Part shown: in pieces, positions 43,729-52,750 of the stretch
Position numbering within the stretch: position 1 is the first letter of the stretch
Layout of the letters: every line of letters starts with the position of its first letter
DNA from: Pseudo-nitzschia pungens
Taxonomy: Eukaryota > Bacillariophyta > Bacillariophyceae > Bacillariales > Bacillariaceae
NCBI GenBank assembly: GCA_037355855.1
Contig: CM074767.1
Coordinates: forward strand, 1,860,001-1,924,000
Direction of reading: 5' to 3'
DNA: 64,000 nucleotides
Made by a program: the position numbers and the translations under genes
The notes under the pieces: generated by a model
The model's database searches: none
Told to the model about the DNA's origin: nothing
The model's input: the letters and a program-made list of their open reading frames with translations, nothing else

Positions 43729-43881
43729 GTCTTTTTGTTCCTACTTTACTTTTGCCAGCTTGGTTCTCTATGTCGATTGCAGAGTCTTTTTGTTCCTACT
43801 TTACTTTTGCCAGCTTGGTTCTCTATGTCGATTGCAGAGACTTTTTGCTCCTACTTTACTTTTGCCAGCTTGGTTCTCTAT
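43719..43881 (+). repeat. 55-bp tandem repeat (3 copies) beginning inside the permuted tRNA
   Basis: Units start at 43719, 43774 and 43829, each beginning CGATTGCAGAG and continuing CTTTTTG...CCTACTTTACTTTTGCC...GGTTCTCTAT. Copies 1 and 2 are identical; copy 3 has a few changes. The unit takes in the last 10 nt of the tRNA 5' half plus the trailer and T-run, so the 3' end of the permuted gene has been triplicated. Confidence 0.95.
43732..43736 (+). terminator. Pol III terminator (TTTTT) after the permuted tRNA
   Basis: This is the first run of five T on the plus strand after tRNA-Leu. It lies 3 nt beyond the last tRNA base. Further T-runs occur in each downstream repeat copy. It implies one transcript covering tRNA-Leu and the permuted tRNA-Cys. 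Confidence 0.6.
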
Positions 43882-44241
43882 CCACTATCCAGAATACTGT
43901 AGATAAAAGTGATGATTGAAAAAATTCCAAGACCTTTCTTCAAACAATGTCAGAGGCACCACGCTCACATGAGAAACTATGGTAGCAGCAGCACCTGTGA
44001 AATTCGGTTGTGCTGTGGGGTTGCAGAACGAGGACAATTGTGGTTGTTCTGTATCTAGACCCATTCTATCAAGGATACCAAGTTTTCATAAAGAGATACT
44101 GCACTTTTCATATATTATGTATTTACTAGTATTATAATATTATAGTACATTATATTGATACAAACAACATTGTGAAATAGTATGAAATGATTTCACGACG
44201 TCCAAGTACACCTTCTTCGGTGTTAACAATGTATTCCTTGG

Positions 44242-45762
44242 TCAAAGATGCATTAGTACAAAATTTGCAACTCTACCAGCGACTCCGTCTTCCTGTGCCG
44301 GAGTGCACCTCCCAGCTCTCATATCATCACCTCGATCCGGCGCATATTGGACTGTCTTTCGAGTTGTCGTTCTGACGGTCCTTTCCATTGTCGTGGCGGA
44401 AGCCACGTAATATTTCCACATGAAGGGGGTTGCGTTGGAACGCGCGACCCCTACTCCCACCGCAGTGCCGGCTCCCACGACAACGGCACCGATCTGCGAG
44501 GCTGCCAGGGCCGCACCGACCGGACCCGATAGGAGCATCCCAACCACAGCGCCGCTGATCACTCCGCTGCCGACCGCCCCCGCCCAGATCCACATCGAGA
44601 TCCGTTGGGCCCGGAATCTCCGTGCGTTCTTACGAAAGGTGTCCGCGGCGTCATCCAGGCGGCGAAAGGCCTCCTCCCGGGATTTCTTGGATGCACTGCG
44701 GGAGTGGAGGAAGACGATGTCCGCGATCGCGGTTTCAAGTTCCTCGCACAGTTCGTTTCGCGCTCGGTGAGAGCGGAAGCTCTCGTTTTGTTCGTTGTAG
44801 TTCCACAGGAGGAATTCTAGCTCCTTCTGGATCACGTCGTCGTCGCTGGAAATTTTGATGTTGTTGTTCTTGTACTTTTTGTGGATCTGCCGCAGTTCAT
44901 TGACGCACTCTCCGGCGAGGGCTCTCGAAAACCCATCGGATACCACCACCAGGAAGACTGTTCCGTGCCGATCGCGAAGGTAGTAGTGCCAGTCCCCACT
45001 CGATTGAGGCCTGAAATAGGTGCAGTGTCCGCGCTGGAGACCATTCTCGGTATAGACGTCACCCAGGACGGTGCGTTTTGCATGCCCCAGGTAGAAGTCA
45101 TCGTTATCTTTAACTCTATCTTTCTCGTCGCCGCAGTGGTCCGAATGGCTCAGTTTGAGGATTGCCCTTCTGGAATTGTTGATCACGGCTACGAACTTGA
45201 CGTGCGGATCGGCCGAGGAGAATTTTAGGAGGGGAGTGATCTCCCATGCCCGGTGCGATGCGTTGGTGGCGCTCTCTTTTGTCGATTCTTTTCGAAATGC
45301 GAGGGCGCCCAATCCCTTGTGGCTGCTCAGATACAAACCGCTCCAGGTCCGGAATGCAAAGGAATTGTTCTCGGGGAAATGCTCCACGTAGAATCGCTCC
45401 GCGGGACCAATCGTCTCGTGGTAATCCACCTTGGACGATTCTCCGATGCCCGGGAGCCGCACCATTGTTCGGCGGCACGAAAGAAAGGTCCCCTTTTTCT
45501 CGCAGCGGATGGCAACGAATTTCCAGTTGGCTTTCATTTCTTTGAAAAAGTCTCCCCGTGTAGTTAGCGGAGTCTTGGGTTCCAGGATTTGTCCGTACGC
45601 ATCGAGGGGGACGAACCGAAACTTGGGTGGCGACATCAGTTTGCGGACCTTTCCCACCGGATGGGTTTGAAACAGAGAGTTGTTCGAGAGTATTTTTCCA
45701 TCATACTTGTGCAGGAATACGGTCGGAAACTTTGCCAGAGCCAAGGGAGTTACAGCTGCCAT
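44242..45762 (-). CDS. beta-trefoil / longin / R-SNARE-like membrane protein
   Basis: 506 aa from a clear ATG. Residues about 78-205 resemble a fascin/FRG1-type beta-trefoil (F-V-A-I-R-C-E-K-K-G-T-F-L-S-C, later W-S-G-L-Y-L-S-S-H-K-G). Residues about 230-330 look like a longin domain (H-Y-Y-L-R-D-R-H-G-T-V-F-L-V-V-V-S-D-G-F-S-R). Residues about 338-388 match a VAMP-type SNARE helix: E-L-C-E-E-L-E-T, then an Arg (R362) seven residues before L-D-D-A-A-D, the spacing of the zero-layer Arg in VAMPs. Two glycine/alanine-rich hydrophobic segments (about 389-412 and 414-440) would anchor it in a membrane, and a 65-residue tail follows. R-SNAREs drive vesicle fusion; the trefoil could bind actin, sugar or lipid. 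The assignments rest on motif reading and the SNARE part is divergent. Confidence 0.65.
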   Translation of the reverse strand: MAAVTPLALAKFPTVFLHKYDGKILSNNSLFQTHPVGKVRKLMSPPKFRFVPLDAYGQILEPKTPLTTRGDFFKEMKANWKFVAIRCEKKGTFLSCRRTMVRLPGIGESSKVDYHETIGPAERFYVEHFPENNSFAFRTWSGLYLSSHKGLGALAFRKESTKESATNASHRAWEITPLLKFSSADPHVKFVAVINNSRRAILKLSHSDHCGDEKDRVKDNDDFYLGHAKRTVLGDVYTENGLQRGHCTYFRPQSSGDWHYYLRDRHGTVFLVVVSDGFSRALAGECVNELRQIHKKYKNNNIKISSDDDVIQKELEFLLWNYNEQNESFRSHRARNELCEELETAIADIVFLHSRSASKKSREEAFRRLDDAADTFRKNARRFRAQRISMWIWAGAVGSGVISGAVVGMLLSGPVGAALAASQIGAVVVGAGTAVGVGVARSNATPFMWKYYVASATTMERTVRTTTRKTVQYAPDRGDDMRAGRCTPAQEDGVAGRVANFVLMHL

Positions 45763-46486
45763 CGTGGTGAATGTAGGCCTTTTTCTTCAAGCAAACAGAT
45801 TTGACAAAGAAATTGTTTGGCTCATGAAATAATAATAATAATACTGTATGAGTTTCGGGAAATGAAATGATTTCAAGATTGTTTGTAAAAATCCCCATAG
45901 ATTCATACCGTACATCACGTACGAATGAAAACTTGCGCACACCAATTTGTAAGCAACACTCTGTCAATCGTGCTTTAGGGTCGGAGTATGCTGTACGAAT
46001 CGAAGTGCGCCAAATTTCTATGAAGCGTGTTGGGTCGTGAATTCCTTAAAAACAGAAAATAGTCCTGGCAGAACACGAAGAAGTAAGATTCTTACGTATG
46101 CCTCCCGAAACGATTGAAATTACCGAATTTTAACAAGACCACTTAAGTAAAGTGCATCGCATGCTGCACTTCTGGATGGTCTCAACATAAACTCTGGTTC
46201 TGCGTTGCGTTGTGTTAGTTCGATGACAACTGCTCGAATCTACCTGTTCGTTTGGTTGTTCCCTCGGTAGGTACCTCCGATTCATCTGCCCGTCCGGTGA
46301 TTGCACAAAGAGCGTCGCGTCCAAGAGAGTCAAACCATAGTCTCCAACTGGAGACACGTTGATGCTTTCCTGAGTCCCTTTTGTTCCGAAGTAATGGATT
46401 GATGGCCACTGAACACATCGGCATTTGGGAGGATGGCAGAAGCTATTCTCTGAGAACCTCTTCTTTGGCTTGGTTCTAACACTATC

Positions 46487-47278
46487 TCATGCATCGCGCG
46501 ACGAAAAGCCTCCCAGGGCCTGTCTCCAGTCGTACGCAATGATCTGTACAGCCGTAGCAAGATTGAGAGAGCCAAATTTAGGATTGGTGGGAATCCCGAG
46601 CATGACATCGCAACGGGCCATGTCCTGGGGTGTCATTCCGTACTTTTCGTTCCCGAACAAAAAAGCAATTCGAATTACGCGCTCGTTCTCATTCTCCTGT
46701 TCTTCTCCAGTTGTCGTCGTCGTCGTCGTCGTCGCCGCATCACCGGCAGCAGCTCCTTGCCCCCCGACAATTTCGTCAAAGAAAATCCGGGGTTCGAGAT
46801 AGCGCTGCGTCACCCGTTTCCGTCCCATGTCGACCGGCATGCCCGTACCGCAAACGATAACAGGAATTTTGTTCTCTGTGTTGCCGTTGTTGTGGTCGTT
46901 GTTGTTCCTGTCACAGTCTATTGGTTCCCCAAATGCCAATTCCAACGCCTGGTCGACAAGACAAGTTGCATTTGATTCTGTGTTCCGAAAGATCATCTCC
47001 ATTTTTGTCAAGGTCATGGTCACTCACCACAACGGCATTTTCCAGAACGTCCAGGGCCCCGCTGGCAGCCTCCTTGCATTTTTTCCGTCCCAAGACACGT
47101 TCCGTCGTTGGGCCGGACTAGAACTAGTCCAGTCGGTAAAGCCCATCGTTTTCATGGACCGAGCCGAAGAGCCTACGTTTCCGGGATGTTTGGTTTCTAG
47201 GAGGACAAACTTGGTTTCGACGCGAAGTGCTCCTATTGGTATGTCGGTCGGTGTTGTCATCACAGACGCCGTCATCAT
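46487..47278 (-). pseudogene. SpoU/TrmH-family RNA methyltransferase, frameshifted
   Basis: Signature blocks of the SPOUT class appear in different frames. E-T-K-H-P-G-N-V-G-S-S-A-R-S-M-K-T-M-G-F lies near 47,150-47,210. L-V-L-V-R-P-N-D is in the next frame near 47,110-47,135. A-S-G-A-L-D-V-L-E-N-A-V-V-V is in a third near 47,030-47,075. The S-adenosylmethionine-binding knot I-A-F-L-F-G-N-E-K-Y-G-M-T, then I-P-T-N-P-K-F-G-S-L-N-L-A-T-A-V-Q, lies near 46,510-46,670. Such enzymes 2'-O-methylate tRNA or rRNA (TrmJ-like). A frame upstream to 47,570 with a hydrophobic stretch could be a targeting presequence. Three shifts within 130 bp point to a pseudogene or a poorly assembled stretch. A possible GTGAGT...CACAG mini-intron near 47,025 does not restore the phase. 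Confidence 0.65.
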
Positions 47279-47570
47279 GGATTGGAGTTGACGTTGACGT
47301 TGCTATTGCCTTTCCGTCAGCTACCGACTGTAGCGGTAAGAATCTTGCTTCTTCGCGGTGGATACTTCTATAGAAGGGTTCAACGCCACCAAATCCAGAG
47401 CAGCCGGACAGAAGCAAACCGATCGTTATCGTCGCCAGAACAACAGCACGTGGGATTCGAACTCGTTCAAGACCACAAATTATTCGTCGTGGATCACTTT
47501 TGTTTCTCTCGGGTAATGCTAATTTTTTTTTTCGATCCAAGGGCATTCTGCAAGACATACTATGATTCAT

Positions 47571-48265
47571 TTTTTATTTGATTTATGATTGATTTTGGTC
47601 CAAGACAAAAATTAATCGGTGCGTTCGAAATCAAGGCTGAATAGACACAAGTTCGTAACGACAGCGTTGTCGTAGAAGCTGTTTGATTGATCAATTTTAA
47701 TGTGATTTCTGTGTCTCATTCGGACTGTTACTCTCTCATAACTCTCAAAACATGTCACCGTCATCGGACATCGGAGGGATCTGCCTGGTTTCGGTACCGG
47801 TAAGGTTATGTACCGTACGCTACGACAGACCATCAAAAAATGATGTGAAAAACAGTTTTGGGCAATTATTATCGGTAAATAGGACTCATATGATACATAC
47901 ATCTTATCCGGCTAGGCCACATTATCATTCACGAACCAAGTCCCGCATACGTCACCCCACAGAGTAGAAACGGCCATGGCAAAAAAGATCGCGAGAGCTT
48001 AGAGTTTCAACTTGGACGTCCTCCCTTCTGTCCGTCTTGAAGATTTTCAATCATTTGCACGCATGATACCGCGTTAGAATGGGTTCTGTACCGTGTCGTG
48101 TTGCATAGCAAAGAACAACAAGCAGTAATCTAACCAGGGCAACATCAATACCTCAAGGCAGCATCGGTCTCCTCCTTCGTACGACGAACCGGAAAGACTT
48201 CTTACTATCGGTGCCGACACCCTAGACGCCCACTACATAGAAAATACTGTATAATATATTCAACC
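47571..48265. other. intergenic and promoter region of the light-harvesting gene
   Basis: No gene is supported. An AT-rich TGTATAATATATT stretch lies immediately before the light-harvesting start codon. Confidence 0.5.
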
Positions 48266-49329
48266 ATGAAGCTCGCTGTTCTCCTCGCCATGGTCGGCTC
48301 TGCGTAAGTATATCGAGAACAATGAATTATTGCGTCTGGGAAGTAGAAAACAGACCGGAATTGATAGCGATGCATCCAGGGTAGGACTGAGAAAGAGTGC
48401 TGCTCTTGAATACCTTACGAGGAAGACGGACTTCTGAATCGGGGGACAACAAAACGAATGGAAAACATTAGTGATGATGTAGGCAGAAGCCGTTTCATAC
48501 GTTTATAGAGTTTAACTTTCGATCCGATTAAGGAAGTTGGCAAGAGAGGAGGTGTTTTGCTCATCTCGAAGGAGATAATACTGGAGTGTTTTTCCCAGAT
48601 CCGATTACTCTCATCGAGAACGCACACAATATGACGCGCGGGTCTCTGCAGTGGATAGAGTTACCACAGGATCAGAAACGCAACCAATCCGCACAGGGTG
48701 TAGTAGGCAGTCGTGAACTCAAACTTGTTTCTCATAATCGATTTGTACTTCGTTTCTTGGACCTTTTCCTTTTCTCCGCACGAAACAGCGCCGCCTTTGC
48801 TCCTTCCCAGCAACAACAAAAGACAACTTCGTTGTCGGCATGGAAGGACGAAAACACCATTGGAATTACCGCCCCAATGGGATACTTTGATCCCATGGGT
48901 CTTTCCAAGAACAAGGACGACAAGACCATGAACATGTACCGTGAGGCCGAGCTCAAGCACGGACGTGTTGCCATGGCCGCCTGCTTGGGATGGTACTTGA
49001 ACGCCGCCGGAGTGCATCCCGCCTTCGACTCGTCCTTGAGCAACAACCCATTGGAAGCCGCCAAGCAGCTTCCTGCCGTTGGATGGCTCCAATTCGTCTT
49101 GGGTTGCGGTGCCATTGAATGGTTGGCCGAGAAAATCAAGGACCGCCCTGGATACGTACCGGGAGATCTTTTGGGAGCCGCCTACTGGGTTGACAACACT
49201 GATGAGGGATGGGTTGACTACCAAAACAAGGAAATCAACAACGGACGATTGGCTATGGTTGCCTTCATGGGAATCTTGACCCAAGACATCTACTACGGAA
49301 ACTACGGAGACATGATCTTCAAGAACTAA
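48266..49329 (+). CDS. fucoxanthin-chlorophyll a/c light-harvesting protein (FCP/LHCF type)
   Basis: Exons 48266..48303 and 48789..49329 join in frame to give 192 aa. The spliced N-terminus is a signal peptide (M-K-L-A-V-L-L-A-M-V-G) ending S-A-A-A-F-A-P-S, the A-S-A-F-A-P-type motif that directs proteins through the ER into diatom plastids. The mature part has the three thylakoid helices of the LHC family: helix 1 E-A-E-L-K-H-G-R-V-A-M-A-A with the chlorophyll-binding E and R, helix 2 Q-F-V-L-G-C-G-A-I-E-W-L-A-E, and helix 3 K-E-I-N-N-G-R-L-A-M-V-A-F. It collects light for the photosystems. The intron position inside the signal peptide, just before the cleavage motif, makes the start clear. 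Confidence 0.95.
48304..48788 (+). other. intron of the light-harvesting gene
   Basis: 485 bp with donor GTAAGT and acceptor ACGAAACAG. Removal joins GC to C (Ala) and produces the S-A-A-A-F-A-P motif. The open frame that runs through its 3' part lacks a signal peptide and is not needed. Confidence 0.88.
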
Positions 49330-50041
49330 GTTTCTCCCAAGCGCTTATGTACAGGGTGTCTTATCTCCGTATCATTCTTTCCCTTATCCCTACCACCCTC
49401 CGCTTCGGCCGTCAAGACAGAGATTCATACAGTAATTAAAAATCTGTGGTCGATTCTGTGATGAGAAGTAGCTACGGTCTTGCAAATGCTCCTTCGTTAA
49501 TTCGTTCCGTCAGCGCAACAGAATTTGAATTCGAAATGATCTAGACCTCACACTAAAAGCATAACTTTTTGTAGATAAAGAGTCTGCTTTTCCGCTACGC
49601 TTTTTATGGCTATCACTTTCTGTTCCATTCCTGTTTAGTATGACTGAGGCATAACTGCATTTTTTTCTTAGTTTGGATGCATGGTTCCAAACCATGTACC
49701 AATCTACCATCTATGAGACTGCACTCATAGAAGAAGCTGAGTGGTCTCAACCGGCAGTGCAGCAGTCTTCTCATATCGTGTTCGCGACCTTGTCCTCGCC
49801 ATTGTATCGAAACGATATTTGCAATTGCCGAGTGGAGAAATAAAGAGGGTAGTAGTTTAAACTGACAGTTCCCAGCCGCTATGTATGCCATTCCAAACTC
49901 AATTGCTTAACAAGGACAAGCTCAAGGTTCGTGGATATCAACGAGGCCAGATCAAGATCCCGATTTCAGCGACTGCCTTGCTGGATCTGCTCCTTTTCTG
50001 CCTTTGGCTGTAGAATGGTCTCGAAGCCCCTACCTCACAGG
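49330..50041. other. intergenic region
   Basis: 3' flank of the light-harvesting gene and 3' flank of the convergent IMPACT gene. No gene is supported. Confidence 0.5.
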
Positions 50042-51130
50042 TTATCGAATCACCACACTCCCGCGGGTGGCATCCAACAAACCATCGGAAATTTTGGTGG
50101 AAGCATCGAAATCGCACGTGATGGAAAAGCTGGAATAATCCTCCGAAGCGACCACGGTGCCCCCGTATTTGGCTGCGAGATCGTAGACCGCCCCAACGTA
50201 CTTGGGCTGGAGGGCGCTCAGTTTCAGAACGGTCTTGGGGATGACTTCGATCTGATCGTCGAGATGTTCCTGGAGGACCCCCCGCGCCGTTCCTCCGTAG
50301 GCTCGGATCAGCCCTCCCGCTCCGAGCTTGATTCCACCCGAGTACCTCACGACTACCACTACCACGTCAACCAAGCCCCCTTCGGCATCGGTTTCCGTCC
50401 GGAGGGCGTTCAATATGGGCTGACCAGCGGTCCCGGAGGGTTCCCCATCGTCGCTGGCCCGTTCGGTGATGGTAGAACTGGTTTCGCCGGATTCCTTCCC
50501 GATCGCATCGTCATCGTCACCCCCGACAACAACGCTTCCCCGGTACGCAAAGCACCAGTGTCGCGCCTTGGGATGGATTCGGGTTCGGATGTCCTGAACA
50601 AAATCTGAGGCATCCTTCCAATCGTCGGCATACCGTGCGATGCCAATGAAGCGAGACTTTTTGATCGTCTGTTCCCACTCGTAGACGCGATACGCAGCTT
50701 GGTATACGTCATCGTTCTCTATGGGTTCTTTGGACAGGGTTCGTTGCACGGTTGGCGTCGCTTCCGATGATGAGAAAAGTCTCGTGGTTGACCGGATCGG
50801 CGGACGGCTTTGCGCAAACGCCAAAGATGACGTCGGATCGCGAGCCACATTTCCGCTACACCGCTCTAAAATGGATGTCGACATACCCTCATTCCACCGG
50901 ATTCCTGAAGTCGAAGAAGATTCTGTTCTGGATCTTCTTCGCATCCGTACATCCCTCAGCGGGGGTCGATGGTTGGCACCAACGAAAGCTCCTGCGCCGA
51001 TGGCTCTTCGGAAACCGTGTTTCGGAGCTTTTCTGGCCGAGACCAGAACTGCCAGTGTTGCGATCATCACCATTGTGAACGCTATGCTTCGTTTCGAAAT
51101 ATGCTTGGTGTTGATGATGTTCTTTGCCAT
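50042..51130 (-). CDS. IMPACT/YigZ (UPF0029) family protein with targeting presequence
   Basis: 362 aa from the ATG at 51130 (ACCATGGC context); the frame is open further upstream without an ATG. The N-terminus has a hydrophobic stretch (A-F-T-M-V-M-I-A-T-L-A-V-L-V-S-A-R) resembling a signal peptide, then an Arg/Ser-rich region, so it is probably organelle-directed or secretory. The IMPACT N domain spans about 140-285: I-K-K-S-R-F-I-G, K-A-R-H-W-C-F-A-Y-R, D-D-G-E-P-S-G-T-A-G-Q-P-I-L and V-V-R-Y-S-G-G-I-K-L-G-A-G-G-L-I-R-A-Y. A C-terminal DUF1949-like ferredoxin-fold domain follows. Eukaryotic IMPACT binds GCN1 to restrain GCN2, but this protein has the bacterial YigZ architecture, whose role is unclear. 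A 25-residue acidic insert sits before the D-D-G-E-P-S motif. Confidence 0.9.
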   Translation of the reverse strand: MAKNIINTKHISKRSIAFTMVMIATLAVLVSARKAPKHGFRRAIGAGAFVGANHRPPLRDVRMRRRSRTESSSTSGIRWNEGMSTSILERCSGNVARDPTSSLAFAQSRPPIRSTTRLFSSSEATPTVQRTLSKEPIENDDVYQAAYRVYEWEQTIKKSRFIGIARYADDWKDASDFVQDIRTRIHPKARHWCFAYRGSVVVGGDDDDAIGKESGETSSTITERASDDGEPSGTAGQPILNALRTETDAEGGLVDVVVVVVRYSGGIKLGAGGLIRAYGGTARGVLQEHLDDQIEVIPKTVLKLSALQPKYVGAVYDLAAKYGGTVVASEDYSSFSITCDFDASTKISDGLLDATRGSVVIR

Positions 51131-51519
51131 GGTTTCATCAAGAGGAGTTTGCTTTCTTGAGTTTGAAGCGGGTGTTACCAATGTTGTTCGTAGGTGTTAT
51201 AATAATAATATATTGATCGCACCTTTTCGTTATCGAGACAGAAATCGAAATTGTTGTTCTCAAATATTTTTTTGCGAGAGGAATGCAAGACGTTCAGGGA
51301 ACACAGATGGGGTACTTCGGGTTGGAATTCTTTGGTTGGTACGCTAATAGGGTAATAAACCAAAATGGGGATAAATTCGGTACGCAGATCTGGTAATGAA
51401 AACAGATGATACTTCCCGCTCTATCCAAATATACAGTAATGTAATATTTTAATGATCCTCAACAGTATTTATGAACAGTAGGGCTATAATGATTGCGTCC
51501 ACCGGGAGAAAAACACGGT

Positions 51520-51624
51520 AACATGCACAATAACATGCACGATAACATGCACGATAACATGCACGATAACATGCACGATAACATGCACGGTAACATGCAC
51601 GATAACATGCACGATAACATGCAA
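51520..51624 (+). repeat. 12-bp tandem array (ACATGCACGATA)n
   Basis: About eight copies of a 12-bp unit with minor variants (ATAACATGCACA, GTAACATGCACG). The inverse array is at about 51,962-52,064. Not coding; the open frame is a by-product of the unit length being divisible by three. Confidence 0.92.
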
Positions 51625-51627
51625 AAT

Positions 51628-51771
51628 GGGTACAAACGGGTTCAAACTGGTTCAAACGGGTTCAAACGGGTTCAAACGGGTTCAAACAGGTTCAAACAGG
51701 TTCAAACAGGTTCAAACAGGTTCAAACGGGTACAGCAACCGGTTTCAAACGGGTTCAAACGGGTTCAAACG
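51628..51771 (+). repeat. 10-bp tandem array (GGTTCAAACG/AGGTTCAAAC)n
   Basis: About fourteen copies of a 10-bp unit, GGTTCAAAC followed by G or A. A related inverse-sense array of GTTTGTACCG occupies about 52,150-52,385. Confidence 0.92.
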
Positions 51772-51961
51772 GTAAGATTTTTGAATCTACGTGTTAAATT
51801 TTTAACGATTAATCCGGTCGACCCGGTACTTAACTATTGACCGGGTAAACTTTCAATACTAATTAGAATATTTAAGACGGAGATTCAAATTAATACATAG
51901 AAAACATTTTAATTATCGTATTGACGGTGGGAAATTGTTACTTGAGGTATTTTTTGTTAGT

Positions 51962-52064
51962 ACCGTGCATGTTAATGTGCATGTTATCGTGCATGTTATC
52001 GTGCATGCTATCGTGCATGCTATCGTGCATGTTATCGTGCATCTTATCGTGCATCTTACCGTGT
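51962..52064 (-). repeat. inverse 12-bp array (TATCGTGCATGT)n
   Basis: About eight copies of the complement of the array at 51,520. It is separated from that array by about 340 bp that contain the word agatttttgaatctacgtg and, beyond the array, its inverse. Confidence 0.9.
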
Positions 52065-52139
52065 ACCTTAAGTAACCATTCGAGCTTCAATTTTACACGG
52101 GGAATAGTTAAAAATTTAACACGTAGATTCAAAAATCTT

Positions 52140-52750
52140 CTGTACCGGGCGGACGAGGTACAAACGGGTAGTACAGACCGGTCATAGTTGGTACAACCCG
52201 GTGGCAGTACCCGTTTGTACCGGTTTGTTCCCGTTTGTACCTGTTTGTACCCGTTTGTACCTGTTTGTACCGGTTAGTACCCATTTGTACCGGGTTGTAC
52301 TACCAGGTTGACCGGTTTGTACCGAGTTGACCGGTTTGTACCGAGTTGACCGGTTTGTACCGGGTTGACCGGTCGGCCCGGTACAGAAGATTTTTGAATC
52401 TACGTGTTAAATTGTACGATAACATACACAATAACATCCACAGTAATAATCATTGTCATAAACGTTCAATAAGTAACCATTTCCAACTGTTTACCGGTAA
52501 ATATCAATCACCGTATTAAATTTTCAATACACATTAGAACATTTAACATGGAGATTCAATTTAACACGAATGACCGGGTTAATAGTTCAAAATTTAACAC
52601 GTAGATTCAACCGGTACCGGTACAAACGGGTAGATTTTTTGCAGTGGAAACCAGTACTGCAAAAAAAACCGGTTCAAACGGGTACAAACGGGTAGAGTTT
52701 TTGCAGTAGAAACCAGTACTGCAAAAAAAACCGGTTCAAACGGGTACATT
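52140..52750. repeat. mosaic of GTTTGTACCG units and a 62-bp duplication
   Basis: 52,150-52,385 is built of degenerate 10-bp units (GTTTGTACCG, ending in ttgaccggtttgtaccgag triplets). 52,386-52,414 repeats the agatttttgaatctacgtg word of 51,775. Units at 52,622-52,683 and 52,684-52,747 are a 62-bp direct duplication that contains a ttgcagt/actgcaa hairpin (gcagtggaaaccagtactgc). No coding. Confidence 0.85.

Noticed and set aside
51493..51840. Methionine/histidine/asparagine repeat protein read from the tandem array
   Set aside because: The frame exists only because the 12-bp unit is divisible by three; there is no domain or start context.
51493..52187. Possible CRISPR-like array from regular 12-bp repeats
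   Set aside because: The units are head-to-tail without unique spacers, and the context is eukaryotic; it is a tandem repeat.
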